From the NCBI GenBank assembly GCA_044370935.1, contig JBILUQ010000008.1, forward strand, positions 1 to 29,974: a stretch of 29,974 nucleotides of DNA, written 5' to 3'. Shown one piece after another: positions 1-6,798 of the stretch. The translations under genes were made by a program, and so were the position numbers. The first letter of the stretch is position 1; every line of letters begins with the position of its first letter. The notes below the pieces were generated by a model. It did no database searches. It was given only the letters and a program-made list of their open reading frames with translations, and was not told where the DNA came from. The DNA is from Chth-196 sp044370935 (GTDB taxonomy: Bacteria; Verrucomicrobiota; Verrucomicrobiia; Chthoniobacterales; Chthoniobacteraceae).

Positions 1-584
1 TGAGGCGGATTGTGGCTGGCCGTGATGACGATGCCTGCCTGTGCGTTCTGCTCGCGGACGGTGAACGAAAGCTGGGGGGTGGACCGCGGTCCGTGGAAAA
101 GGAAAACATCGACTCCGTTTTCTGCCGCAACCTTCGCTGTGAGCGCGGCGAATTCGCGGGAAAAATGGCGGGTGTCGTGCGCGACCACAAGGCGCGGTCT
201 GCCGTCGTGACCGTTTTTGGTATGAAACTCCCTGAGATACGCGACGAGCCCCTGGGTTGCGCGGGAGACGTTGAAGAAATTCATCGCATTGGTCCCAACG
301 CAGGGATGTTCCGGACGCCCGAGTGCCTGAGGATGGCCGCGCTCGGCGACCGTGATCGTCCGTCCCATGGTGCGGCCGCGCAAGCCGCCGGTGCCAAAGG
401 CAAGTGTTCTGAAAAAGCGGTCGTTGAGTTCAGTCCAATTCGCTGCATCCAAAAGCTCTGCAATGCTGTCCGCAACGACGGGATCCCTGGAGCTCACTAG
501 AAGCTGAATCGCGTTTTGAGCGCTCATTGCCAGCAGGTTTCCCGTTTCAGCAGCCTTTTCAAGGCGCCCAATAAGATCGTTCAT
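1..584 (-). CDS. Phospho-sugar mutase (phosphoglucomutase/phosphomannomutase family), N-terminal part
   Basis: This alpha-D-phosphohexomutase, which interconverts sugar 1- and 6-phosphates, is cut by the left edge of the window. The minus strand reads open from an ATG at 584 to position 1, giving 194 complete codons. Near the middle is the segment FGTGGLRGRTMG, typical of the large phosphoglucomutase/phosphomannomutase subfamily. Close to the edge is the active-site loop TASHNP, whose serine (codon at 15-17, about residue 190) carries the catalytic phosphate in this family. The metal-binding, sugar-binding and C-terminal domains lie outside the window. No Shine-Dalgarno sequence precedes the ATG; a second in-frame ATG lies 20 codons in. 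The gene is divergent from the heptose operon. Whether glucose or mannose phosphate is the main substrate cannot be told from this part. Confidence 0.9.
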   Translation of the reverse strand, partial: MNDLIGRLEKAAETGNLLAMSAQNAIQLLVSSRDPVVADSIAELLDAANWTELNDRFFRTLAFGTGGLRGRTMGRTITVAERGHPQALGRPEHPCVGTNAMNFFNVSRATQGLVAYLREFHTKNGHDGRPRLVVAHDTRHFSREFAALTAKVAAENGVDVFLFHGPRSTPQLSFTVREQNAQAGIVITASHNPP

Positions 585-648
585 GGCTGAGATGGTTGCC
601 GATTTTTTGCCGTGTGTAAACGCGAGGATGCGCAATCTGCCCAAGAGG

Positions 649-665
649 AAGCCGGGGGCTTTTTT
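649..665 (+). terminator. Terminator-like hairpin with T-tract
   Basis: AAGCC (649-653), a GGG loop and GGCTT (657-661) are followed by T residues to 665. The stem is only 5 bp. No plus-strand gene lies upstream in this window, so it could be a leader attenuator or chance. Confidence 0.25.
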
Positions 666-965
666 GCGACAAAGCTGCCTGATTGGGGCTCCCGGTAGTC
701 GGTGAGGTGAACACTGTCGGCTTCATTGAACGCGCGTGGAATGGTTGGACGTGAAATGCCGCAGGTTTTCCCATGAGAGGAGGTGCGATGAGAAAAGGTG
801 CGATTGAATCGGACCAGGACAAATCACGGTCCCCCCCTTGGGATTGCGCAGCCCCGCTGCACAGACACGCTCACATTAGGATGTCTTGTCCCCCTTGGCC
901 CTTGGCTGCTGCTCCCCTTTTTGGTGCAACCCGCATCTGGGCGCAGCTGGGGCTACGCGATCCCA

Positions 966-982
966 GGGGGGGCGGGGTAGGG
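966..982 (+). other. Putative G-quadruplex motif
   Basis: A run of seven G (966-972), C, GGGG (974-977), TA and GGG (980-982) fits the G3+N1-7 four-tract pattern. It lies 58-74 bp before the SDR start codon. Function is not shown by sequence. Confidence 0.35.
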
Positions 983-998
983 TTTCCGGAGGCGCTAA

Positions 999-1038
999 TT
1001 AGTTGGACACGGGCTAGGCTTTTAAGTAGCCAACTAAC
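999..1038 (+). promoter_or_regulatory. Inverted repeat just before the SDR start codon
   Basis: TTAGTTGG (999-1006) and CCAACTAA (1031-1038) are perfect 8 bp complements separated by 24 bp. The right arm ends 1 bp before the ATG at 1040. In RNA the hairpin would occlude the initiation region; in DNA it could be an operator. No Shine-Dalgarno sequence is present here. Confidence 0.35.
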
Positions 1039-1039
1039 T

Positions 1040-1978
1040 ATGGCTGTTAAAGTTTTAATCACTGGTGCTGCGGGTTATCTCGGTTCGACCTTGTGCCAGC
1101 ACCTTCTGGCGGCGGGGAATGAGGTGGTTGCCTTGGATAACCTCACATTCGGGCCCGCGAATCTGAACCATTTGTGCGAGGAACCTCGCTTTAAATTCGT
1201 CCGCGACGATTGCCGGAATGAAACAGCCCTGAAATCCCTCATGCGGGATGTCGATGTCATCATCCCCTTGGCGGCGGTGGTCGGCATGCCCGCTTGCAAC
1301 CGCGACCCCCTTCTTGCGCAGTCGATCAATCTCGACGCCATCCGGATGATCAACCGCCTCCGCAGCCCGTCTCAGTTGGTGGTGTATCCGAATACCAACA
1401 GTGGGTACGGGGTGCAGTCCGGAACGAGTTTTTGCACCGAAGAAACGCCCTTGGAACCAATCTCGGTTTACGGGCAGACCAAGTGCCAGGCGGAGTTGGA
1501 ACTGCTCGATTCGCCCAATTCAATCACGCTGCGGCTGGCGACCGTCTTCGGCATGTCGCCCAGGATGCGGCTGGATTTGCTCGTGAACCACTTTGTTTAC
1601 GCAGCCGTGACCGATGGCTACCTGGTGATTTTTGAAAAGGATTTCAAGCGCAACTTCGTTCACGTGCGGGATGTTGCAGATTGCTTTGTTCATTGCATCG
1701 GGAACGCCGACAAGATGTCGGGCCGCGCCTACAATGTTGGGCTTGAGACGGCCAATCTTTCGAAGGCTGAATTGGCGCAGAAAGTGAAGGAGTTCGTGCC
1801 GAATTTTTACATTCACTATGCCGAAGTCGGAAGCGACCCCGACAAGCGCAACTATATCGTCTCCAACCAGCGTCTGAAGGAGGCTGGATTCGAGGCGAAG
1901 CGCTCGCTTGATTTCGGGATCCCCGAGTTGATCAAGGGCTACCAGATGTTCGGGCGCGGTCAGTACAAGAACGTCTAG
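1040..1978 (+). CDS. NAD(P)-dependent epimerase/dehydratase (extended SDR), nucleotide-sugar modifying
   Basis: This 312-residue extended short-chain dehydrogenase probably acts on a nucleotide-activated sugar. The Rossmann loop GAAGYLG is at residues 9-15, with Asp33 at the end of strand beta2, which favours NAD. The active-site segment NTNSGYG is at 118-124 and the YxxxK pair is Tyr144/Lys148. The length is normal for UDP/GDP-sugar epimerases and 4,6-dehydratases. I chose ATG 1040 because the Rossmann motif then starts at the usual distance from the N-terminus. The frame is open further upstream to 773, and an ATG at 788 has a good Shine-Dalgarno sequence. The next gene begins 3 bp after the stop, so this is the first gene of the heptose operon. 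By context it could modify GDP-heptose, but the exact reaction is unknown. Confidence 0.85.
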   Translation: MAVKVLITGAAGYLGSTLCQHLLAAGNEVVALDNLTFGPANLNHLCEEPRFKFVRDDCRNETALKSLMRDVDVIIPLAAVVGMPACNRDPLLAQSINLDAIRMINRLRSPSQLVVYPNTNSGYGVQSGTSFCTEETPLEPISVYGQTKCQAELELLDSPNSITLRLATVFGMSPRMRLDLLVNHFVYAAVTDGYLVIFEKDFKRNFVHVRDVADCFVHCIGNADKMSGRAYNVGLETANLSKAELAQKVKEFVPNFYIHYAEVGSDPDKRNYIVSNQRLKEAGFEAKRSLDFGIPELIKGYQMFGRGQYKNV

Positions 1979-1981
1979 CCC

Positions 1982-2719
1982 GTGAACTTCCCAGATCACC
2001 TGACGGCCGTGATCCTCGCTGGTGGTCTGGGGACCCGTCTGCGGGAGGTTGTTCCGGATCGGCCGAAGGTTTTGGCTGATGTCGCCGAGAAGCCTTTCCT
2101 CTCCTACCTGTTCGACCAGCTGCTGGCAGAGGGGTTCCGCTCGGCGGTACTCTGCACGGGCTATCGGGCGGAAATGGTGTCGGCCCAATACGGAGAGGCT
2201 TACGGCGCGCTCGGTTTGCGCTACTCGCGCGAGACGACTCCGCTCGGAACCGGCGGCGCGATCAGGCAGGCGCTGCCGCTTGTGGAAACCCGCTATGCGA
2301 GCGTTCTGAACGGCGACTCCTTTTTTGGCGCCGGATTTCTTCCTCTATGGGAAGCGGTGTGTGAAAGCGGTGCGGGCGCTGGAATGTTATTAGCGAAGGT
2401 GGGGGATGCGGCCCGTTACGGGCGCGTCGAGGTTGGCGACGCTGGCTGGATTCTCGGGTTGCACGAGAAAGACGGACTGAACACGCCGGGGCTCATCAAT
2501 GCGGGCAAGTACATCGTCCAAAGAGAGTGGATTGAGTCGATCCCCAAGGATCGGGCCGTATCGCTGGAAAGGGAGGTTTTCCCGGATTGGGTGAGGAGGG
2601 GATTTCTGGGGGTTGAATCTGGTGCGCCATTCGTGGATATTGGCACCCCGTCTTCGCTGGTTGAAGGACATCAGTTGTTTAGAAACATCGAGTCCGCTTC
2701 GAGAGTTGGAGACCGGTGA
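1982..2719 (+). CDS. hddC: Sugar-1-phosphate nucleotidyltransferase, HddC-like (D-glycero-alpha-D-manno-heptose 1-phosphate guanylyltransferase)
   Basis: The enzyme probably transfers GMP from GTP to heptose 1-phosphate. The 245-residue protein is a single nucleotidyltransferase domain with the nucleotide-binding loop LAGGLGTRLR at residues 12-21, PLGTGGAI at 87-94 and NGD at 110-112, whose aspartate binds metal in this family. The NGDSFF context and the pairing with an HddA-like kinase favour HddC over glucose-1-phosphate uridylyl- or thymidylyltransferases. There is no left-handed-helix acyltransferase or phosphatase domain. The start is GTG 3 bp after the SDR stop, suggesting translational coupling. 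In known GDP-heptose pathways the substrate comes from GmhA, HddA and GmhB; GmhA and GmhB are not encoded here. Nucleotide specificity is inferred. Confidence 0.8.
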   Translation: MNFPDHLTAVILAGGLGTRLREVVPDRPKVLADVAEKPFLSYLFDQLLAEGFRSAVLCTGYRAEMVSAQYGEAYGALGLRYSRETTPLGTGGAIRQALPLVETRYASVLNGDSFFGAGFLPLWEAVCESGAGAGMLLAKVGDAARYGRVEVGDAGWILGLHEKDGLNTPGLINAGKYIVQREWIESIPKDRAVSLEREVFPDWVRRGFLGVESGAPFVDIGTPSSLVEGHQLFRNIESASRVGDR

Positions 2720-2732
2720 GTCTTCCATCCCC

Positions 2733-3785
2733 ATGATCATCACTCGCACTCCATTCAGAATCTCGTTTTTTGGCGGGGGCACGGACTACCCAGGGTGGTA
2801 CAGGCAGAACGGAGGGGCGGTATTAGCCACGACCATCAACAAGTACTGTTACCTGACGTGCCGGTATCTTCCGCCGTTCTTCGAGCACAGAATCCGGGTC
2901 GTCTACTCTTTCATCGAGCGCTGCAATGAGATCGACGAGATTCAGCATCCATCCGTGCGGGAAACCTTGCGGCATCTAAGTTTCACCAGAGGCTTGGAAA
3001 TCCACCATGACGGCGACCTGCCCGCGCGAAGCGGGATGGGCTCGAGCTCGGCTTTCACTGTGGGGCTCCTCAATGCGCTTCATGCTTTGCAGGGAAAGTT
3101 CGTTGGGAAAAAGCAGCTCAGCATGGACAGTATCCACATTGAGCAGAACATCCTCAAAGAAACGGTCGGTTCCCAGGACCAGGTGATGGCCGCTTACGGA
3201 GGCTTCAATCGTGTCGTGTTTGCCGAGTCCGGCGGGATTTCCGTTGAGCCGGTGATCATTTCGCCAGACCGGCTGAAAGAGCTCTCCAGTCATTTGCTGC
3301 TGTTCTACACGGGGATCAAACGGACTGCGTCGGACATTGCGGGCACTTACGTGGACTCGCTTCACACCAAGGATCGTCAGCTCCGGGAGATGCGCGGGAT
3401 GGTGGATGAGGCGCTCCGGATCATATCCGGCGGTGAAGATATTCAACAGTTTGGCAGGTTGTTGCACGAGGCATGGGTTTTGAAGCGTTCGCTTGGGGCT
3501 AAAATTTCCAACTCAGAGCTCGATCAAATGTACGATCAAGCGCGTGCGGCCGGCGCGGTGGGTGGAAAGCTGACGGGCGCGGGAGGAGGAGGTTTTCTTT
3601 TGCTGTTTGCGCCTCCGGAATTGCACTCGAAAATCAAGGACTCATTGCAGGGTGTCTTGCATGTGCCGTTTGATTTTGAATCCAGCGGAAGCAGAGTCAT
3701 TCACTTTGACCACGAAGAAGATTTTTCGGAGGCTGAGCAGGAGAAGCAGCGACTTGGAAATATGGTCTATCGCGAACTCGAGTAG
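2733..3785 (+). CDS. hddA: GHMP kinase, HddA-like (D-glycero-alpha-D-manno-heptose 7-phosphate kinase)
   Basis: The predicted reaction is ATP-dependent phosphorylation of D-glycero-D-manno-heptose 7-phosphate at C1. The 350-residue protein begins with RTPFRISFFGGGTDYP, the HddA-type opening of the GHMP fold. It carries the ATP-binding motif LPARSGMGSSSA at residues 96-107 and a C-terminal GHMP motif GGKLTGAGGGG near residue 300. ATG 2733 was chosen because family members start directly at this strand; a longer frame reaching back to 2613 overlaps the previous gene. It lies 13 bp after hddC and is the last gene of the operon. The stop codon TAG is the first three bases of an 11 bp tandem repeat. 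The family assignment is strong; the substrate rests on homology and context. Confidence 0.88.
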   Translation: MIITRTPFRISFFGGGTDYPGWYRQNGGAVLATTINKYCYLTCRYLPPFFEHRIRVVYSFIERCNEIDEIQHPSVRETLRHLSFTRGLEIHHDGDLPARSGMGSSSAFTVGLLNALHALQGKFVGKKQLSMDSIHIEQNILKETVGSQDQVMAAYGGFNRVVFAESGGISVEPVIISPDRLKELSSHLLLFYTGIKRTASDIAGTYVDSLHTKDRQLREMRGMVDEALRIISGGEDIQQFGRLLHEAWVLKRSLGAKISNSELDQMYDQARAAGAVGGKLTGAGGGGFLLLFAPPELHSKIKDSLQGVLHVPFDFESSGSRVIHFDHEEDFSEAEQEKQRLGNMVYRELE

Positions 3786-3813
3786 ATCGCGAATAGATCG
3801 CGAATAGATCGCG
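3766..3813 (+). repeat. 11 bp tandem repeat spanning the hddA stop codon
   Basis: The unit TAGATCGCGAA occurs at 3783-3793 and 3794-3804, with a 9 bp partial copy at 3805-3813. A diverged copy (9 of 11 matches) lies at 3766-3776 inside hddA, separated by 6 bp. Each perfect unit begins with the TAG used as the hddA stop. Confidence 0.85.
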
Positions 3814-4012
3814 CCGCGCCGCGTAGATCTGAGAACGACTTTTGCTCGTAAAACAGTTTGTCTTTTGGACAACGCTGCACCCCCACCGTGAATCTTGGTT
3901 CACACACGCGTGAGCGAAGCCAGTGTGCACTTTGTCGCGGTGCGATCGTCAGCCGCAAGATTGCCGTTTACTGGGCCCTTGGCTGCCCTTTTTGGGATCG
4001 GCTGGGTGGCCC

Positions 4013-4825
4013 TCAATTTCCAAGCGGGACGCCGCTTGAAATTCGTTCGACTGCTTTCGACGGCAGCCAGCCTGTTCCGATTCCCGGGATGGCACATTGA
4101 AACCAGCCAGCGCTCTCACCAATAATCCGCAACCGGCTTCCGACCGGCAATTCCCCCAGCGATCGCGCCGGATCAGCCGGCGCGCCGCGCACCGTCACGC
4201 TGCGTTCACGCACGAGCGCGGCGTCTGCCTCCAGTGCGGCGTCGTATTTCCAAGCCCCGCCCAATGCAGCCACGCAGGAACCGCAGACCGCGATCAAGGC
4301 CGCAAGTTTTGGACGACGCCCCAATGACGCAACTCCCCACGCCCCTAAGCAGGCCCAGAGGCCTGCCGCAAAGAGCCACAACTCCATGCCGACAGTTTTC
4401 GCACTGCGGAGCGCGCTCCACCAATGTTGCGGCGGCGTGATTGCCCCAGTGGCGCGGCGTGCGTCCTCCAACGCCTTGATCGACTCCTTGTGGCCGGGGT
4501 CTATGCGAAGGGCGCGTTCCCATTCCAGCATTGCTCCCGCGGAGTCGCCGATGGATTCCCGTGCGCGGGCAATGTTGAACCTGACAGATGCCGTATCCCC
4601 GTGGGTGAGCGCCAGCTCATAGGCTTGCTCGGCTTCGGCGAATTTTCCTTCCTTGAATAACGTGTTCCCTTTCTCAAAAGCCGACTGCGCTGAATCCAAC
4701 GCATGGGCAGATCCGAGGAGCCCGAAGAACATCATCAATAATGCAGTGAACAAAACCCGCGTATTGATCATGATATCACGCGGCGGACTGGGCAGGGACG
4801 GCAAGTAGGATGGGGGCGTGTTCAT
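4013..4825 (-). CDS. batE: BatE-like protein: TPR plus two membrane segments plus SH3-type domain
   Basis: This is the last gene of the Bat operon, a 270-residue envelope protein. With the first ATG (4825), residues 20-43 look like a signal peptide ending SAHA. A TPR region follows at about 44-112, then two hydrophobic helices (about 148-167 and 173-192) and a C-terminal bacterial SH3-like domain (205-262) with the usual GWL segment. A TPR protein with an SH3 domain next to batD matches BatE. ATG 4825 is 2 bp after the batD stop; the second ATG at 4771 would start directly at the signal peptide and may be the true start. The TPR and SH3 modules suggest protein and cell-wall contacts. No catalytic residues are apparent. 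Confidence 0.78.
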   Translation of the reverse strand: MNTPPSYLPSLPSPPRDIMINTRVLFTALLMMFFGLLGSAHALDSAQSAFEKGNTLFKEGKFAEAEQAYELALTHGDTASVRFNIARARESIGDSAGAMLEWERALRIDPGHKESIKALEDARRATGAITPPQHWWSALRSAKTVGMELWLFAAGLWACLGAWGVASLGRRPKLAALIAVCGSCVAALGGAWKYDAALEADAALVRERSVTVRGAPADPARSLGELPVGSRLRIIGESAGWFQCAIPGIGTGWLPSKAVERISSGVPLGN

Positions 4826-4827
4826 TA

Positions 4828-6687
4828 TCAGATTGCCTCCAGAAGGGACCTCACGCGTTCACGCTCTTCGCCTTTAATTTCCGACTGGGATTTCATCCCG
4901 CCGAACCTGAGGTTTGCGTCCGCATCAAAGATCCAGCGCAAGTCACCCGAGCGCTTTTCATCCAAAGAGAGGGCGCTGGAAACATCCGAGAGATCCATTG
5001 CATCGGCTGAAAGGCCGTTTTTTGCCGCCGCTCGCAGCTGCAAGACGCGTTTGGCTTGCTTGAAAAATGACTCGCGCTCCGCATTTGCAAAAAGTTGCCG
5101 TTGAATGCGGGCTGCTTCGCGCAAGAGTTTCGGGGTGGGCCCCGCCTTCGCGATCCTCCGCGCATTCCATCTCATGAACACCCCCAGGAAGAGGCCGGCA
5201 CCGAGGGCCGCCTGGATGCCCCAAAACCACTCGCGGCTCTTCCAAAATCCGTGACGATCCACCGCTGGCTGCGCGTTTTCAAGGAGGACTGGGGCCGCTT
5301 GCGGCGCCTCTTCCACCGCTGGCTCCTTTAGCTTTTTGGCGCCTTGGTCTGGAAGAGCTGCTGCGGTCTCTTGCGCGACTTTCTGCGGCTCGAGTTTAGG
5401 CGCGCCGTCTACAACCAAGCCCGCGGGGATGCTTTGCTGGGTTTGGTAACTTCCTGAGTCCGGATCAAACGCGGCAAATTCAAACACGGGTGATTGCGAT
5501 TGGTTCTTCTCCGGTACCGCAGCGATTTTAAAAGTTTTGATCCCTCGGAAGCCGAATTCGTCGGACTTGGAGAAGGAGATCTCCGGGGGATAGATGCGCC
5601 AGCCGTCCGGGTTTTTAATGGGCGGCGCTTCGATTCTGTCAAAGTTGCCCTCCCCCTCGATCTGCAGCGTCATGACCAAGGGTTCGCCCATTTTGATGCG
5701 AGATTGCGCGGCGTTGGCACTGAAACGGAACCGACCGATTGCGCCACGGAAGGATTCGGGCTTTCCCTCTGCGGGTAGCTCGGCAACCTGCACGGGGTGC
5801 TCGCCCAGGGACAGGCGTTTTTCTTGCAATACGGTGGGCTGGTTGTCGAAGGGGAACCCGTCAAAGATTCCGCCGAACGGGCCCCGGTTCGCATTGCGCT
5901 TCTTTTGAGCGGAAGCCATCTGGATGTTGAAATGGATTGGGCCCAGGGGCACTTGGCCGCTTTTGATAGCGGTCAAAACAGTCTTGAAGAAGAGCGTGTC
6001 GTATTCGCGGCCGTCCCTGACGAGCTGGCGCTGCTGCGGCTGTTGAAAGGGGACTTTGGTGAACGCATCGGTTTCGAACTGAGGCAGGCGTTCAATCCTC
6101 CACCGTATATCCGTCGGTACGAGTAAGCGGACTTCGACTGGGAAAGCCTCCCCGACGTAGACCTGCCTGCGCGGAATCTCGCATTCCACAAACGGCATCG
6201 CTCCTGGTTGCTGCGAGGGATCCTGTCCGGCATCCAGCACGCGCAAGACGATGGGTTGGGTTTCATAGCGCTGCCCCTTTACTTGTACTGGAATCGGTGG
6301 AATTGGAATTTCACCGAGCCGCGTGGGCGAGACCAGATAGCGGTGGGTGATGCTCACCGAGAGTTCGAAGTTGTTTAGAGTCGTCTGAATCGAGGGTCCC
6401 AAGTACTGCACCTGCGCCCCTTCGATGTTCAGCTCAGGGGGCTGCCTCGGCTCCTGCGAGCCGTTGACAGTGAGCGCCAGTTGGACGGGCTCGCCTGCAG
6501 TTGTTGTGGGCGGCTGCAGCGACGCGGTGACGGAGATTTCCGCTGCAAAAGATTGGATTGGCGCCAGGCAGCCGACACCTATCGCGAAAGACCATAACGC
6601 CCATAAAAACGGCGGCAGTGAGAGAAAAAATCTTCCCGTAGATTTGAGGTTGGTCCCGTTATCGGGTCTGGTCTGGACGCTTGTCAT
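4828..6687 (-). CDS. batD: BatD family protein (large periplasmic scaffold of the Bat complex)
   Basis: This 619-residue protein has an N-terminal signal peptide or anchor ending around SFAAE, then a long beta-rich region starting with an Ig-like segment (VTASLQPPTTTAGEPVQLAL). The region is typical of the BatD/oxygen-tolerance family. One transmembrane helix lies at about residues 485-505, followed by a charged cytoplasmic tail of about 110 residues. Upstream it is separated from batBC by 111 bp holding repeats; downstream batE follows within 2 bp. I chose ATG 6687; a TTG four codons earlier (6699) is possible. The BatD family has no known enzymatic activity and probably bridges the VWA proteins to periplasmic partners. 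The family is recognised by fold pattern and position. Confidence 0.88.
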   Translation of the reverse strand: MTSVQTRPDNGTNLKSTGRFFLSLPPFLWALWSFAIGVGCLAPIQSFAAEISVTASLQPPTTTAGEPVQLALTVNGSQEPRQPPELNIEGAQVQYLGPSIQTTLNNFELSVSITHRYLVSPTRLGEIPIPPIPVQVKGQRYETQPIVLRVLDAGQDPSQQPGAMPFVECEIPRRQVYVGEAFPVEVRLLVPTDIRWRIERLPQFETDAFTKVPFQQPQQRQLVRDGREYDTLFFKTVLTAIKSGQVPLGPIHFNIQMASAQKKRNANRGPFGGIFDGFPFDNQPTVLQEKRLSLGEHPVQVAELPAEGKPESFRGAIGRFRFSANAAQSRIKMGEPLVMTLQIEGEGNFDRIEAPPIKNPDGWRIYPPEISFSKSDEFGFRGIKTFKIAAVPEKNQSQSPVFEFAAFDPDSGSYQTQQSIPAGLVVDGAPKLEPQKVAQETAAALPDQGAKKLKEPAVEEAPQAAPVLLENAQPAVDRHGFWKSREWFWGIQAALGAGLFLGVFMRWNARRIAKAGPTPKLLREAARIQRQLFANAERESFFKQAKRVLQLRAAAKNGLSADAMDLSDVSSALSLDEKRSGDLRWIFDADANLRFGGMKSQSEIKGEERERVRSLLEAI

Positions 6688-6724
6688 TTTAGAAACCAAG
6701 GAATGTACGGGAGAAGTGCGGTGT

Positions 6725-6736
6725 GTCGTTAACGAC
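6725..6736. promoter_or_regulatory. 12 bp perfect palindrome in the batBC-batD gap
   Basis: GTCGTTAACGAC is a perfect palindrome 38 bp upstream of the batD ATG. It could be an operator for an internal promoter, but about seven such palindromes are expected by chance in 30 kb. Confidence 0.2.
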
Positions 6737-6743
6737 TGTAGCG

Positions 6744-6772
6744 ACTGGAGTGATTGAGTACTGGAGTGATTG
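6744..6772. repeat. 13 bp direct repeat (16 bp period) in the batBC-batD gap
   Basis: ACTGGAGTGATTG occurs at 6744-6756 and again at 6760-6772, separated by AGT. The two copies are identical. They lie between the palindrome at 6725 and the hairpin at 6775. Confidence 0.7.
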
Positions 6773-6774
6773 CA

Positions 6775-6792
6775 GTCCCGCCATGGCAGGAC
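6775..6792 (-). promoter_or_regulatory. Hairpin just after the batBC stop codon
   Basis: On the minus strand GTCCTGCCATGGCGGGAC forms a 7 bp stem with one G-T wobble and a CATG loop, 6 nt after the batBC stop. No T-tract follows, so it is more likely an mRNA processing or stability element than a terminator. Confidence 0.35.
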
Positions 6793-6798
6793 TTTGGG

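Larger units (their letters stand above)
585..1039. other. Divergent intergenic region, 455 bp
   Basis: This region separates the phosphohexomutase start from the SDR start and probably holds both promoters, although I see no convincing -35/-10 pair. It contains a terminator-like hairpin at 649-665, a purine-rich Shine-Dalgarno-like run before an ATG at 788 that is in frame with the SDR, a G-rich run at 966-982 and an inverted repeat at 999-1038. The frame from 773 to the SDR start is open, but the translation looks unlike a folded protein. I see no RNA gene here. Confidence 0.6.

Noticed and set aside
12..500. Long plus-strand open frame at the left edge
   Set aside because: It is antisense to the phosphohexomutase, whose minus-strand frame carries the TASHNP active site.
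559..822. 87-codon minus-strand frame across the divergent intergenic region
   Set aside because: It overlaps the mutase start and its translation has no domain or membrane pattern.
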